A stretch of 64,000 nt of DNA from Liquidambar formosana (GCA_039720395.1 CM077824.1:21619013-21683012); one strand, 5' to 3'. Positions 11,429 through 22,693 are shown, counted from the first letter of the stretch. Translations and numbers: made by a program. The notes: a model not told the origin generated them from the sequence alone.

Positions 11429-13145
11429 TTACCAGTAATCCCCACAAGAACAAACTCCATTCTCAAAGCGGTGAAACCGATGCACAGCCCTTATAATGAT
11501 GATCTGATTCACAATCTTTGAGATAAACTTAATGGCATTATGACAGTCAGCACAATTTCTTAGATTCTTTGTGATGTGGAGAGTAGTCCCTGGACTAGTG
11601 TTGATAAGGCCAAATGCAATGGCCAGCTGCTCAATGTGGTAGGAAAGTGCCACCTCTTTTGCTTCATCTTCAATATCAAGGAGCACAAAATCTGTCAAGG
11701 GGACATAACCCAAGCGTTTCACTGGAGCAGCCAATTCTTCCAGCAAAATATCAAGGGGGAATTCCAGAGAGGTCCTGCTGGAACATTGCCAGCCGCTTAC
11801 CATGTTAGGAAAGCGTTTTGTCCCATCTAGATTTAGTAGCATAGGTGTTAGAGAGTAGAGAGCGGTAGCCAGCTTATTCTGCAATTCTCTTCCCTAAATC
11901 CAGATTACCATGAATTCGACATGCTCCACGCAGAGATCCCTGTATACTTGCGTCAGGTTCCACTGGCATATTCTCTCTGTGTTTCTCTGCTTCAGAAAGT
12001 TGCCCTGCACGGCCAAGAAGATCATATTCACTATACATGCAAAATTATTTTTGGTGCAATCCTAAACTCCTCTCTCATTAACTGAAAATACCTCTTGCCT
12101 TCTTGTACTAACCCCAAATGGCTGCAAGCAGAGAGAACACAAGTTAATGTCACATGATTTGGCCTCACCCCTGCTTTTACATTTGATCAAAAAGTTAAGT
12201 TGCCCTTCCTTCCAGCCATGAATTCCACAACTTACAATCATCGCACTCCAGCAAACATCTTTCCCACTGTTTCATCAGATACTTTACGAGCCAAAACCAA
12301 ATTCCCACATTTTGCATACGTATCCATTAAAGCAGTTGCAACCAAGATATCAGTATCAAACCAGTTTGGATCACATAATTATGAAACCATTAGCCTTTTA
12401 TTAGAGCTCCTAGATTACCACAATCTAGAAGAAACACTCAAAAGGCTAGACCAGTTGGTTTTTACCACTGAATTATGCATCAAATCAAAGAAACCCAACG
12501 TCTTACTGTTATAACTGTTGTGGGCATACCCAGAAATCATGGAAGTCCAAGAAACAAAGTCCTTCACAGCCATTTTATAAAACACCAATCTAGCATCTTC
12601 AATGTCTCCACATTTTGCATACATATCAACCAAAGCAGCATTAACAATAACATCATCACTGCATCCACAACCCACCAAATGCTGGTGAACCAAATTCCCC
12701 ATTTGCAAATTTTGACAATCCTACATAAGACTTGAGCATGAATGGGAAAGCAAACTTGTCTGGTCTTATACCCTTTTCCATCATCTTGGAATATAATTTC
12801 AAGGATTGATGAAACATGCCTTCACTGGCATATCCCCTCATCATAAAATTCCATAGAAAGCTACATGGATTTGTTATATCTTTAAAAACAGAAGTCGCAG
12901 TGTCAATGCTATCAAATTAAAGGTAAAAAAAGCGAATTTGGTTAGTTCACGTGTGTAATGTCAGAGCCTGAAGGCAATGATCCTTGTATAGGTTTCTTGA
13001 GAGAATTGAGGGTGGTGCATCTTTGCAAGTGAGATGAAATAGTGAGGGGAATGTGATCAATGGACTTGCTATGCAAGAGAAGTGAAATATTGAGGGGAAT
13101 GTGATTAATGGATTTGCTATGGATGAATGCCAGTGATTTAGGCAA
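11429..13145 (-). pseudogene. DYW-class pentatricopeptide repeat (PPR) pseudogene
   Basis: PPR-DYW proteins bind organellar RNA, and the DYW domain is the cytidine deaminase used in C-to-U editing. The C-terminal 151-codon open stretch (11429-11884) keeps the deaminase signatures: HIE in the H-x-E position, CADCH as the C-x-x-C zinc ligands, and the terminal CSCGDYW stop. Upstream, in other frames, are E-motif-like pieces ([31 protein letters not shown]) and PPR motifs (ALVDMYAKCGDIEDARLVFYKM, SWTSMISGYAHN, ALMDTYAKCGNLVLARKV, MMRGYASEGMFHQSLKLY). The pieces lie in different frames and are separated by stops, with fewer repeats than a working protein would have. A likely N-terminus lies at 12942-13145. 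It directly abuts the truncated F-box relic. Confidence 0.85.
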
Positions 13146-13409
13146 GGAAGAAGAGATAGAGTTGCAAAGGTGGTTAAAGTTTAAAAAACAGTTATGAAAT
13201 GCAACGGCGTTGTTGAACAGCCGTAAAAAGATTTAAGAGGGTTCACATCGATAGATACATATGCTGCCAGCTTGAAGTGCAGTCCATGAACTCAGATAAA
13301 GCAATCTTCTTTTTATTGCTCAGACAACAAATCTTTCTCCAAATAGAATGTGATTTAGGTCATGCCTCTGAAACATCCCGCTTATAGGCTTTGTTTTGAA
13401 AATTCCTAT
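13146..13409. other. Intergenic, no feature seen
   Basis: Moderate-complexity sequence between the PPR pseudogene and a short open remnant. Nothing recognisable. Confidence 0.4.
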
Positions 13410-13592
13410 TTACAAAGAACAATCTGCTTTCTCATTGCTGTCGCTCTCTACAATGTCCAAGCCCAGATCCAAATTCACTTTTTCACCATTAACAAACCGA
13501 TTGTATAGCCTCTCATTCTTCAAAATACCTCTGATTCCTTCATCAAGTTAATGTACTTTTTTCCTCACATCCTCAAGAGTGGATGCCTTCAT
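13410..13592 (-). pseudogene. Short coding remnant, possibly the last exon of the kelch gene
   Basis: One minus-strand frame from an ATG at 13592 to TAA at 13410 reads KASTLEDVRKKVH, one TAA, then DEGIRGILKNERLYNRFVNG and a Leu/Asp/Glu-rich tail. Composition is protein-like. The kelch reading at 13962 runs straight into a GTAAGT donor-like site, so this could be its downstream exon. I do not recognise the domain. Confidence 0.35.
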
Positions 13593-13961
13593 TCTTTACT
13601 TTTTTTCCCCCCTAAATCCAAATTACTTTAGTTCCATAAATTTCTAGTCTTGAATTTGAGTGTACGGACATCACAACCTTTTTTTGTGTTCATGTTTACC
13701 ACTTTGCTCAAGCTCAAATTCATTATCAAGTTTTAACCAAATAATTTCCAAACCTTTCCCATTTAATGCCTGAATAACAAATAGTTCCAATGCCTACTAA
13801 GGCTATATATAAATCAGTTTGTTTTCCTAATGAAAACAAGAATGTAAGCTTTTCACAAAAAACATTATATATTTTCCTAATGAAGTTATGCATAAGAAAC
13901 AAATTCAAATACGAAGGCACAATGACTAATGTTCGTGGGTATCAGACAGAGATCAGGATAC

Positions 13962-15096
13962 TTACAGTAGCTGGCTGTCTAGAAAGCATATACAGTGATC
14001 AATGCGGTAAGATTGGCAAGACTTTAGAGAGGCATTCAGGATCAGGCAACCTGGTCTTTCCGATGACTTACGGCCTTTAGAAACTCGAAACTTGACACAA
14101 TGACAACGCATTAGATTGGGTTTCTTTTCATCACGATCAAAGTCAGACCAAAACAAACAAAAAACATCACCAACCAGGTGAAGAAAGGATGGACCCAAAC
14201 CATGACATCTCAGATCCCTCAGATCCACGAAACTTATATAACCAGAGAACGCCTTCTTCAGGTTAAAATCGTAAGCATATAGCTCGTCCCCATTCCTTGT
14301 AAACCAGTACACGGTGTCACCAACAGCCACAGCCACTGGTTGGCATCCACAGTCGGGATAACCATTTATCATCAAACTCCTCCCAAGATTCAGTCATGAC
14401 GTCGTATATAGAGCAAACCTTCGATGGCGGAAAACATATCAGGATCCTTTTCGAGATTTCAAGAGCTACAACTACAAATCCGAAATCATGGTAATATGGA
14501 GGTGGAGGAATAGGTTCCCATTTTTTTAAGCACGGATCAAATACCTTGGCCCAAGGTCTCCGATCATCGAAAGCACCGCCCATGACGTAAATCTTTCCTG
14601 CAAGAACTCCGCGCTTGGCGTTATTCTTCCACAGAGCATCGGAGGACCATACGTCCAGCCATTCTCGGGACAAGAGATGTCGAGACAACAGACTAGTCTA
14701 TGGCCTAACTCGTGGCTATGTAGCAATTGCGATGGGCACCTTGGGTAGGTGCTTGGGTAACCAAAAAGGGACGGAGTATTCCCCTTCCAATCCTATTGTC
14801 GCCGTAATGATGATGTTTGATGGGTCTTGCAGGGACAATTTCGATTCAGCTACAATTTCGATTCCCAAAGCTCCCCTATTCTTCTTCTCCTTCCTTCTTG
14901 TAGCTGAAGTCGTTACTTGAGAGTTTAAAGACATACCATTCGATTTCAGGGGCCCGGCTATACGCCCAAAAACAGAGAGATTTGCCGAACCTTTGTGTCG
15001 AGAAGGAGATGATGCCGATGGCTTGCGCTTTCTTGCCCTTGACGATGAAGTGAAAACTTCTCCTCCTAACCTTGCCATGGCGTTCTCAGAACTCAC
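13962..15096 (-). pseudogene. Kelch-repeat protein gene, frameshifted
   Basis: Three minus-strand readings form one decayed gene. The first (14716-15096) has a basic RARKRKP stretch near its N-terminus. The second (14317-14688) carries a clear kelch blade: GKIYVMGG followed by FDPCLKKWEPIPPPP and YDVMTESWEEFDD. An ENGWTYGPPM piece of another blade lies in a third frame near 14650. The last (13962-14375) has VGDTVYWF, ELYAYDFNLKKAF and HLVGDVFCLFW. Frame changes lie near 14360 and 14690-14720, so no single protein is encoded. A GTAAGT follows the last reading and may be an intron donor. Kelch propellers mediate protein contacts and many plant ones carry an F-box, but none is visible here. Sequencing error is the alternative to pseudogenisation. 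Confidence 0.7.
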
Positions 15097-15099
15097 TCT

Positions 15100-15780
15100 T
15101 CAATATTTTGGACACAGAATGTTTTGGGAACACCAAGGGTTTGGGCTCCTGCCGTAACACGGCAATGCTGTTTTTCTGGCTCTCTTTGGTAGGGAAGCTT
15201 TTCGTATTTGCCCTACCGTACTCATCCCATTAAACGGCGTCCTTTAATGGCTATCAGGTTAAGCACCGGACGTGGCGGTTTTGTGTTCCACAGAAACGGG
15301 TGTGGAAGTGGTTTTTTGTTTTTTGTTTTTTTTTAAAAAAAATATTATTATAATTAGTATTTCAAGCTTTATTTCCCCTTAGGTTTGAACCACACAATTC
15401 CTCTAACAAGTTGTAGCATTTTCTTTATTTTTCCTGATTTTCTTAGTTATCCAAAAACGTTCATATAAGAAAACTTTTGTAAAATTTGTCAATCTAACTA
15501 GTATGTTGGTCGATCATTGCAAAAGTAATGATAGATGAGTAGATGCACACACACATGTATGATATGTGGGTACTCTCATATAAATTTATGGATATGTGTC
15601 CCAATGTTTATAAATTGTCATTGTTTTCGCATTGATAGTATGCCGTGTGAGGTTTTCCCTTTTATAAAATATTTGTTTCCTTCTAAAATAAGATACCATG
15701 CATATATAAAAATCACAATTTTAGAGTAACTACTTGGATATTGTCTTCCTTGATTTTTTATTTTTTTATATGTATTATAG
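15100..15780. repeat. Upstream region of a lost peptide-gene copy
   Basis: After the kelch gene, 15425-15690 (TTTCTTAGTTATCCAAAAAC ... AGATGCACACACACATGTATGAT ... GTGTGAGGTTTTCCCTTTTATA) is closely similar to 18725-18970 and 22055-22305, which lie upstream of the diverged (type 2) peptide gene and its deleted sister. No type 2 coding sequence is left here. Confidence 0.65.
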
Positions 15781-16104
15781 ATAGGCTTCCTACTACTGTT
15801 GCGATTGCTTGGAAGTTGTCTTCTCTAATGTTTCCATAACAACCCCAAAAGTAAAAAATAAAAAATAAATAAAAACAAGAAAAACGAAAAAAAAAAGACG
15901 CAATTAGAGATGAAAAAAAAAAAAATAAATAAATAAAAAGAAGGATACGGTCAGAAATGTTTGACTGCTTCCACAGCCATGAGCTATCTAGATATCTTAA
16001 CGTGAAGGACATGGAAGCAACCAAAACACTTCTAACAGTAAAAAAACATTTCACTTCCAAATTCATTTTGAAGCTGCAGTTTTCTTAAATGGTAAACAAA
16101 ACCA

Positions 16105-16114
16105 TTTATTTATT
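16105..16114 (-). promoter_or_regulatory. Polyadenylation signals of peptide gene copy A
   Basis: Two overlapping AATAAA hexamers on the minus strand, 72-81 bases past the stop codon. An equivalent motif is present downstream of the copy at 28359. Confidence 0.5.
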
Positions 16115-16185
16115 CATAAAGTAACATCCATTACATGGAAACACAACCTCCACCTCTCTTTTCGTAACTCCTTCAATTCTTCGCT

Positions 16186-16341
16186 TCATGGAGGGCAGCA
16201 TAGGGGAGATTTTGGGCAGGGGCAGCCGTAGCGTAAGGGACCAACGTCTAGTCTAGCTCCCATGGCCTGTGACATGGCAGTGAACAAGATCACTAGGACC
16301 ACAAGAAGCATCATGAGGGCAAATTGAAATAGCTTTTCCAT
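16186..16341 (-). CDS. Small secreted Cys/Pro-rich peptide, type 1, copy A
   Basis: A 51-residue ORF, ATG at 16341 and TGA at 16186. It opens MEKLFQFALMMLLVVLVI, a hydrophobic signal-peptide-like core, reaches an AMGA motif that would suit signal peptidase, and ends in a basic tail of about 22 residues closing RYGCPCPKSPLCCPP. The four cysteines follow C-x-C-x5-C-C. Copies at 20092 and 25105 have the same length, and all changes lie outside the cysteine motif. A TATAAAAA box lies 92 bp upstream and AATAAA lies downstream, so this looks like a complete intronless gene. The family is not one I recognise. Secretion and function are inferred only from architecture. Signalling, antimicrobial or other roles cannot be told apart. 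Confidence 0.72.
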   Translation of the reverse strand: MEKLFQFALMMLLVVLVILFTAMSQAMGARLDVGPLRYGCPCPKSPLCCPP

Positions 16342-16425
16342 TCTCTATATGAACTAAAAGGCCAAAGGGTCAATGAATGAATCAAACTTTGCGAGGATGG
16401 TTCTATGTGGGAATTCAGGCTCCCC

Positions 16426-16433
16426 TTTTTATA
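16426..16433 (-). promoter_or_regulatory. TATA box of peptide gene copy A
   Basis: TATAAAAA on the minus strand, 92 bp upstream of the ATG, inside a block (CTCTATAAAAAGGGGAGCC) conserved in copies C (20333-20340) and D (25351-25358, with AATT after it) and at 28933-28940 in copy E. Confidence 0.65.
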
Positions 16434-16819
16434 GAGGATATGTGGCAGGCTAAAACTGGCGTAAAAATGATGGAGATCCATTGCCAAATTTCATTCCAAG
16501 CTAGTGATATTTTATTTGGAAACCTACAAAGATCACAGAATCTTGGAGAGTTGGTTCATAGGTGTACACATTTTGGGTTTAAATGCTTTTTAATCCCCAC
16601 CCCCCTTTTTTTTTCCTTTCCTGAGGGCACGTACAAAGGCCAAAATGTCATGCCCCCACCACCGTGTTAAGATAGATTTGGCAACAATTTAAAGTTATTT
16701 TCCTCTATTTTTCCTGATTTTATCAATCATCCATAAACTTTCGTATACAAGAACTCATTTAAAATTTGCCTACTTGTTATTTCCTAAAAAAAAAAATATA
16801 TTTCCACCTAATACTATTA

Positions 16820-17010
16820 GGGTGCGTTTGGTTTGCGGGAATTGATTAATAGGAATGGGCATAATATTTCTGAGAGTTAGATTCCCATTCTTAAGATACC
16901 CAAACCCATTGCCTTACCAGCGTTTGGATGCACCAAATCTTACGTGGGAATCAAATTTTCATTTTCATTCCAGTGTTTGATGAAACCAATTTAATATAGG
17001 AATGGAATCA
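16820..17010. mobile_element. MITE-like insertion end (GGTGCGTTTGGTTTGCGGG)
   Basis: The peptide-unit sequence TTTCC(A/T)CCTAATACTATTAG, continuous with CATTGATTATTTC at 20725 and similar at 25760, is broken here by GGTGCGTTTGGTTTGCGGG, a start motif common in plant MITEs. The right boundary was not found; an imperfect GTTTGGATGCACC occurs at 16922. Confidence 0.4.
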
Positions 17011-17329
17011 TATTTAATTTAATTTTCCAAAAAACCCCTTCCTACAATACTTGATTGATGTTGATTTAACTTTCAATTTTTATTGTTTTTTGGTTCTAAA
17101 GCGCAATTAACTTCTAAAATAATAATTAAAAAAAGCCCACCTCATGCAATACCAATTTTCATTATTATTTATTTTTATTGTTATAATTACTGTTATGATA
17201 TTATTTTATATACTCTAAACTTGATTGTTAGAGGGGAAGTCTAGCTATTTCTTTTTTTTTTTAATTTATTTATAAGAAGACGATAATATGAATTTTATTG
17301 AAGAAAGCAGTTTTTGGATGAAGCTTGAT

Positions 17330-18060
17330 TGAACAGTTTTTGATAATGAGAAATCTATTCACCTAGCATTTCTTTCCAAAACTGAGATAATTAAAATTTT
17401 TTTTGGGGCGGCGGGGCATGAGGGTGGGTGGGTACTAGAAGGTTTTTCCACTAATTAAAAATAAATTAATTAGAGAAAAACAAAGGAGGGATAAGGGTGA
17501 AGTTTGGGGCGTGGGTATTGTTTAGAGGCTAGGGTCGAATCCCCACCATTGTAACCAGCCAACTAAGAAAAAGACAAAAACAATGATGAGGGATACACCC
17601 CATTAAATAGTTATAATTATGTACTTTCAAGCCATATTTGGCAATTAGAAGGTCTTTTCTCTAATTCAAAAAAAATAAAAATAAAAAAATAAATAATTTC
17701 GTTATCTTGCGATGACTTTCTTTTTCTTTAAGGCTCTATTTGGTTTGCGGATTTTATCAAGGAAAAAAAATAAAATACAAGGAATTGTACTTTTCTTTAT
17801 TTGGTTGCAATGGAAAATTGTAAGAAAAATAAAAATTTGAATAATTTTGGCTTGATATGATTTTATCTTTTCCTTTTATTTTTTTTCCTCCTTATTTTTT
17901 TTCCCTTCCTTTTTTTTTCCTTGGTAAAATCCATGAGCTAAATAGAGGGTAAATGTATGACTGATTGATTTTGTGAGCAGACCACTTTGCAGTTTATTTC
18001 ATGAAGTTGCATTCTTCTTGTGATTCTCATTTTTGTTTCAAAAGATACTTTCCAGCGTCT
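17330..18060. repeat. Spacer of the peptide array, duplicated at 21180-21690
   Basis: ACAGTTTTTGATAATGAGAAATCTATTCA ... GTTTGGGGCGTGGGTATT ... GATTGATTTTGTGAGCAGAC is repeated in order at 21180-21600, setting the period of the higher-order array unit. It includes a B-box-like TAGGGTCGAATCCCCAC (17529-17545) that may come from a SINE. A MITE at 17732-17949 is present only in this copy. Confidence 0.65.
17732..17949. mobile_element. 218-bp Tourist/PIF-Harbinger-type MITE with TAA duplication
   Basis: The ends GGCTCTATTTGGTTTGCGGAT and, reversed, CCCTCTATTTAGCTCATGGAT are inverted repeats continuing into TTTTA(T/C)CAAGGAAAAAAAA. TAA at 17729-17731 is duplicated at 17950-17952. The duplicated spacer at 21555-21575 reads TTCTTTAAATGTATGACTG with no insert, giving the empty site. 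A 3-bp TAA duplication is typical of PIF/Harbinger elements. Confidence 0.8.
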
Positions 18061-18224
18061 TATAACAAATTGAGATTAAGATGGCCCTTTTGTGATAAAA
18101 TTAAAAATGAAAAAGAAAAAAAGGAAAGATATAGTTAGAGATATTTCATTTTCAAGATGCAATTTTCCAAAGAAACAGATATTAAAATAAAAAACCACAC
18201 CATCCCAACACCCGCATCAATTTT

Positions 18225-18365
18225 TCATTCAAGGAGGCTTGGACGCCAACAAAATGAAATTTGTGGGCAATGACAGCCACAGCATAAAGGACCAATGTCT
18301 AGTCCAGCTCCCACGGCATATGGAATTACAGTGAACATGATCACTAGGACCACAAGCAGCATCAT
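18225..18365 (-). CDS. Small secreted Cys-rich peptide, type 2, copy B (probably degenerate)
   Basis: Homolog of the type 1 peptides over the hydrophobic core (VMMLLVVLVIMF) and the GLDIGPL linker, but with tail CCGCHCPQISFCW and a C-terminal extension ending in SLLE. The ancestral start (MEKLFQF) is lost: a small deletion puts a TAG in frame just upstream. The first usable ATG is the MM pair inside the hydrophobic core, giving 46 residues and a shortened signal sequence. The TATA box of the type 1 copies is also absent at the equivalent position (CTCTTCAAAGTGG). The cysteine spacing differs from type 1. I favour a decaying gene, though translation from the internal start is possible. Confidence 0.45.
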   Translation of the reverse strand: MMLLVVLVIMFTVIPYAVGAGLDIGPLCCGCHCPQISFCWRPSLLE

Positions 18366-19659
18366 GACTGCAAATTGAAGCTATTCTCTCTATGAAAATA
18401 TTAGGCGAGAAGAGTTCTAGGAGTGAATCAAATTTACAAGAACTATTCTCTGTGGAGAGTCAGCCTCTCCTCTTCAAAGTGGAAGTGATCCAACTAGACT
18501 TGCAATAAAAATTATGGAGATCTAGGGCGAGATTTCATTCGCCTACAAATACAACAATTCAACACAGTTCGTTCATAAATGTCATGTGATTCCATTCTAT
18601 TTCTTTATTTTCCATTTCTGACGATACACCTACAAAGGCCGTAATATATCATACATGCACCATATATCGTGTAGTTTGTGCCATGATACCTTTGGCAATT
18701 AAAGCTATTTTCCTTTATTTTCCAGATCTTCTTAGTTATCCAAAAACATTCATGTAGGAGAACTTTTGTAAAATTTGTCAATCTAACTGGTATGTTGGTC
18801 GACCATTGCAAAAGTGATGACAGATAAGTAGATGCACACACACATGTATGATTTGTGGGTACTCTCCTATAAATTTATGGACATGTGTCCCAAAGTCTGC
18901 GAATTGTCATTGTTTTCGCAATGATGATAGTTTGCCGTGTGAGGTTTTCCCTTTTATAAAATATTTGCTTCCTCCTAATATTAGCATTAATAGTTTCTCT
19001 CCAGAACTAAAGACCTACTTAGGTAATCCTGGACCCATAAATTCACAGTACTAGGTACTATATGGTACACCAAATTTGTTACCTGATCACATGTTGAAGT
19101 GATGGTTAAATATGCATATTTTGGGAAAATAGTAAAAAATTGTATGTTTTGATGAACGGGCAAGTTATTTGATCGATCACAAAATTTTGTGTTTTGATGT
19201 TAGAGTGTGGAGACTGCATAATTAGTTTCTTTTGTATTTAACCAAGTTCTCTTTGTTATTGGAGTTAATGAATCATTTTCTCTCAGTTCTTGGAGGGCCA
19301 AGGTTCCCCTCGAAGTAAAGCTACTCTGTTCTGTTTTAATTGCTATCTAAATTAATTGGTCGCAAGAAGAAGGGACGCAACATTCTCTTTCTATGAGTGT
19401 AAAAATGTATTCTCTAAAATGTAAGTCTTTAAATTCTCTCTTCTTCTAAAAATGATGTCAAATACTTAGCATAAATTTTAGTTGAATAACTTGAGTACCA
19501 AATTTGGTACTGCCAATAAAAGTGGAAAAGGTTTTACACTTTAGATAGCAGGATTTGTTATAGTAGATTTTTAATTTGATACATAGTAGATTTAAGTAAT
19601 CATTTTCTGTCAATAAATAAGGTCCCATGCATGTTCTGAAATCACGTACAATTTCAGTG

Positions 19660-20900
19660 CAACTGCATGGATGTTATCTTCTTTGATTTTTATTTTTTTA
19701 TAAATGTATTATAGATAGGCTTCCTAGTGCAGTTGAAACTGTTTGGAAGTTGTCTTCTTTAATGTTTCCATACCAACGCAAAAAAATTAAAATAAAATAA
19801 AATAAACAAGAAAAACGAAAAAACAAGATGCAATTAGAGATGAAAAAAAATAGGGAAAAAAGGGAAAAAGGATGCGGTTAGAAATGTTTGACTCCTTCCA
19901 CAGCCATTAACTATGTAGATATCTTAACATGAAAGACTTGGAAGCAACCAAAACACTTCTGACATTCCAAATTCAGTTTGAAAATGCACTTTTCTCAAAT
20001 GGCAAATAGAACCAATTATTAATTCATATACATCCATTACAAGGAAACACAACCTCAACCTCTCCGCTCCTCACTCCTTCAATTCTTCTCTTCATGGAGG
20101 GCAGCACAAGGGCGTTTTTGGGCAGGGACAGCCATAGCGTAAGGGACCAACATCTAGTCTAGCTCCCATGGCCTGCGGCATGGCAGTGAACATGATCACT
20201 AGGACCACAAGAAGCATCATGAGGGCAAATTGAAATAGCTTCTCCATTCTCTCTATGAACTAAAAGTCCAAAGGGTCAATAAATGAATCAAACTTTTGCA
20301 AGGATGGTTCTATGTGGGAATTCAGGCTCCCCTTTTTATAGAGGATATGTGGCAGGCTAAAACTGGCGTAAAAATGATGGAGATCCATTGCCAAATTTCA
20401 TTCCAAGCTAGTGATATTTTATTTGGGAACCTACAAAGATCACAGAATCTTGGAGAGTTGGTTCATAGGTGTCCACATTTTTGAATTTAAATGCTTATTA
20501 ATCCCCTCCTCCCCATTTTTTTTTTCCCTTTCCAGAGGGCACGTACGAGGCCAAAATGCCATGCCTCCACCATTGTGTTGGGATTGATTTGGCAACAATT
20601 TAAAGTTATTTTCCTCTATTTTTCCTGACTTTATCAATCATCCATAAACTTTCGTATACAGGAACTCATTTAAAATTTGTCTACTTGTTATTTCCAAAAA
20701 AAAAAATTATTTCCTCCTAATACTATTAGCATTGATTATTTCTCTCTCAATGTGAAGACCTACTTCGGGAATCCATGTTCAATGAACTGACCATATTAGA
20801 GGGTTACTATTATTTAGTAGATGAAGTGTGTTAACTGATTACCTTTTGAAATTCGTGGCAGAAAAATGTGGTTTTGGGGAAAATGGAAAAGGTAATGGTG
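19660..20900 (-). repeat. Type 1 peptide duplicon (copy C)
   Basis: Downstream flank, CDS, promoter and about 0.7 kb upstream flank are near-identical to 24620-26140 and to 15770-16810. For example, TGGCAACAATTTAAAGTTATTTTCCTCT occurs upstream in all three, and CAGCCAT(G/T)A(A/G)CTAT.TAGATATCTTAAC downstream in all three. Confidence 0.75.
20092..20247 (-). CDS. Small secreted Cys/Pro-rich peptide, type 1, copy C
   Basis: 51 residues, ATG at 20247 and TGA at 20092. It differs from copy A by Leu to Met and Ser to Pro in the signal region and Ser to Thr in the tail (RYGCPCPKTPLCCPP). All four cysteines and the length are kept. TATAAAAA at 20333-20340 lies 93 bp upstream. The long downstream and upstream homology with copies A and D shows recent tandem duplication. 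Neighbouring genes give no clue to function. The small ORF upstream at 20296-20484 is promoter sequence, not a second gene. Confidence 0.72.
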   Translation of the reverse strand: MEKLFQFALMMLLVVLVIMFTAMPQAMGARLDVGPLRYGCPCPKTPLCCPP

Positions 20901-21179
20901 TTTTGACGATTGGGCAATTTATTTGATGAGTCACGAAAACTGTGTGGAAGGATTTAAGAACTTTGAAATTTCTATCAAAGTGAAATTTTTATTGACTTTG
21001 ACGAATGTGAATGTAGATCTTTTGCTTCCTATGAAAATTTATTTTTCTTTGAGATTTACTTACTACATATTGGCTTGAGACTAGGGCATGCCTTCTGAAA
21101 GAGTTACATGCCAATCTTAATAGTGGCTTGATGTAAGTGGGTTTTATGGAGAGAAAATATTCTAATGTAAATGGCTTAA

Positions 21180-22688
21180 ACAGTTTTTGATTATGAGAAA
21201 TCTATTCATTCAGCATTTTTTTCAAAACCGAGATAATTTATTTTTTTATGGGTGGTGGGTGTGAGGATGGGTGGGTGCTAGAAGGTTTTTTCTCTAATTA
21301 AAAGAAAAAAAAAATTTAATTAGAGAAAAACAAAAGAGAGACGAGGGTGAAGTTTGGGGCGTGGGTATTCTTTAGAGGCTAGGGGTCAAATCCCCACCAC
21401 TGTAACCAACCAACCAAAAAAAAAAAAAAAAAACACAATGACAAGGGATACACCCCATTGAATAATTATAATTATATACTTTGAAGCCATATTTGGCAAC
21501 TAGATGGTCTTTTCTTTCATTAAAAAAAAAAACAATTTCGTTATCTTGCGATGACATGTTTTTTCTTTAAATGTATGACTGATTGATTTTGTGAGCAGAC
21601 TACTTTGCAGTTTATTTCATGAAGCTGCATGCTTCTTGTGATTCTCATTTTTGTTTCAAAAGATATTTTCGAGCGTGTTATAACAATTTGGGATTAAGAT
21701 GGCCCTTTTGTGATTTCTATTTTCTGTTCAATCTTCTCATATGACATCGAAATATCTTGGATGTTGTTTTTGTGGATTCCAAGAACTATTCTCCGTGGAG
21801 AGCCAGCCTCTCCTCTTCATAGTGGATGTGGTCTAGAGCGATAAAAATTATGGAGATCTAGAGCGAGATTTTGATTCCTACAAATACAACAATACAATAC
21901 AGAGTTCATTCATAAATGCTATGTGATTCCGTTTTATTTCTTTCTTTTCCATTTCTAACGATACACCTATGAAGGCCGTAATATATCATACATGCACCAT
22001 ATATCGTGCAGCTTATGCCACGATACCTTTGACCATTAAAGCTATTTTCCTTTATTTTTCCTGATTTTCTTAGTTATCCAAAAACATTCATGTAGGAGAA
22101 CTTTTCAAAACTTTGTCAATCTAACTGGTATGTTGGTCGACCCCATTGCAAAAGTGATGACAGATAAGTAGATGCACACACACATGTATGATTTGTGGGT
22201 ACTCTCATATAAATTTATGCGCATGTGTCCCAATGTCTGCGAATTGTCATTGTTTTCGCATTGATAGTATTCTGTGTGAGGTTTTCCCTTTTATATAATA
22301 TTTGCTTCCTCCTAATATTAGCATTCATAGCTTCTCTCCAGAACTAAAGACCTACTTAGGTAATCCTTAACCCATAAGTTCACGGTATTAGGTACTATAT
22401 GGTACATCAAATTCATTACTTGATCACATGTTGAAGTGAGGGTTAAAAAAGCATATTTTGGGAAAATAGTAAAAAATTGTATGTTTGGATGAACGGGCAA
22501 GTTATTTGATCGATCACAAAATTTTGTGTTTTGATGTTAGAGTGTGGAGACTGCATAATTAGTTTCTTTTGTGTTTGACCATGTTCTCTTTGTTATTCGA
22601 GTTAATGAATCATTTTCTTTCAGTTCTTAGAGGGCCAAGGTCCCCTCGAAGTGAAGCTACTCTGTTCTGTTTTAATTGCTATCGAAAT
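21180..22688 (-). repeat. Type 2 peptide unit with the coding sequence deleted
   Basis: Spacer (21180-21690) and type 2 upstream flank (about 21780-22688) are collinear with 17330-18050 and 18430-19350, but the interval that should hold the peptide ORF is missing. The flank jumps from TGATTTCTATTTTCTG (about 21710) to the promoter block GAACTATTCTCCGTGGAGAG at 21781. The promoter homolog also lacks a TATA box (TTCATAGTGG). Confidence 0.65.
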
Positions 22689-22693
22689 TAATT

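Noticed and set aside
16377..16670. ORF of 97 codons, repeated at 20296-20484 and 25296-25508
   Set aside because: It runs antisense through the promoter and upstream flank of the type 1 peptide genes. It recurs only because the units are duplicated, and its frame ends differ between copies.
17507..17565. tRNA-like B-box (TAGGGTCGAATCCCCAC), repeated at 21350-21420
   Set aside because: No cloverleaf could be built and no acceptor stem is visible. At most it is an old SINE fragment.
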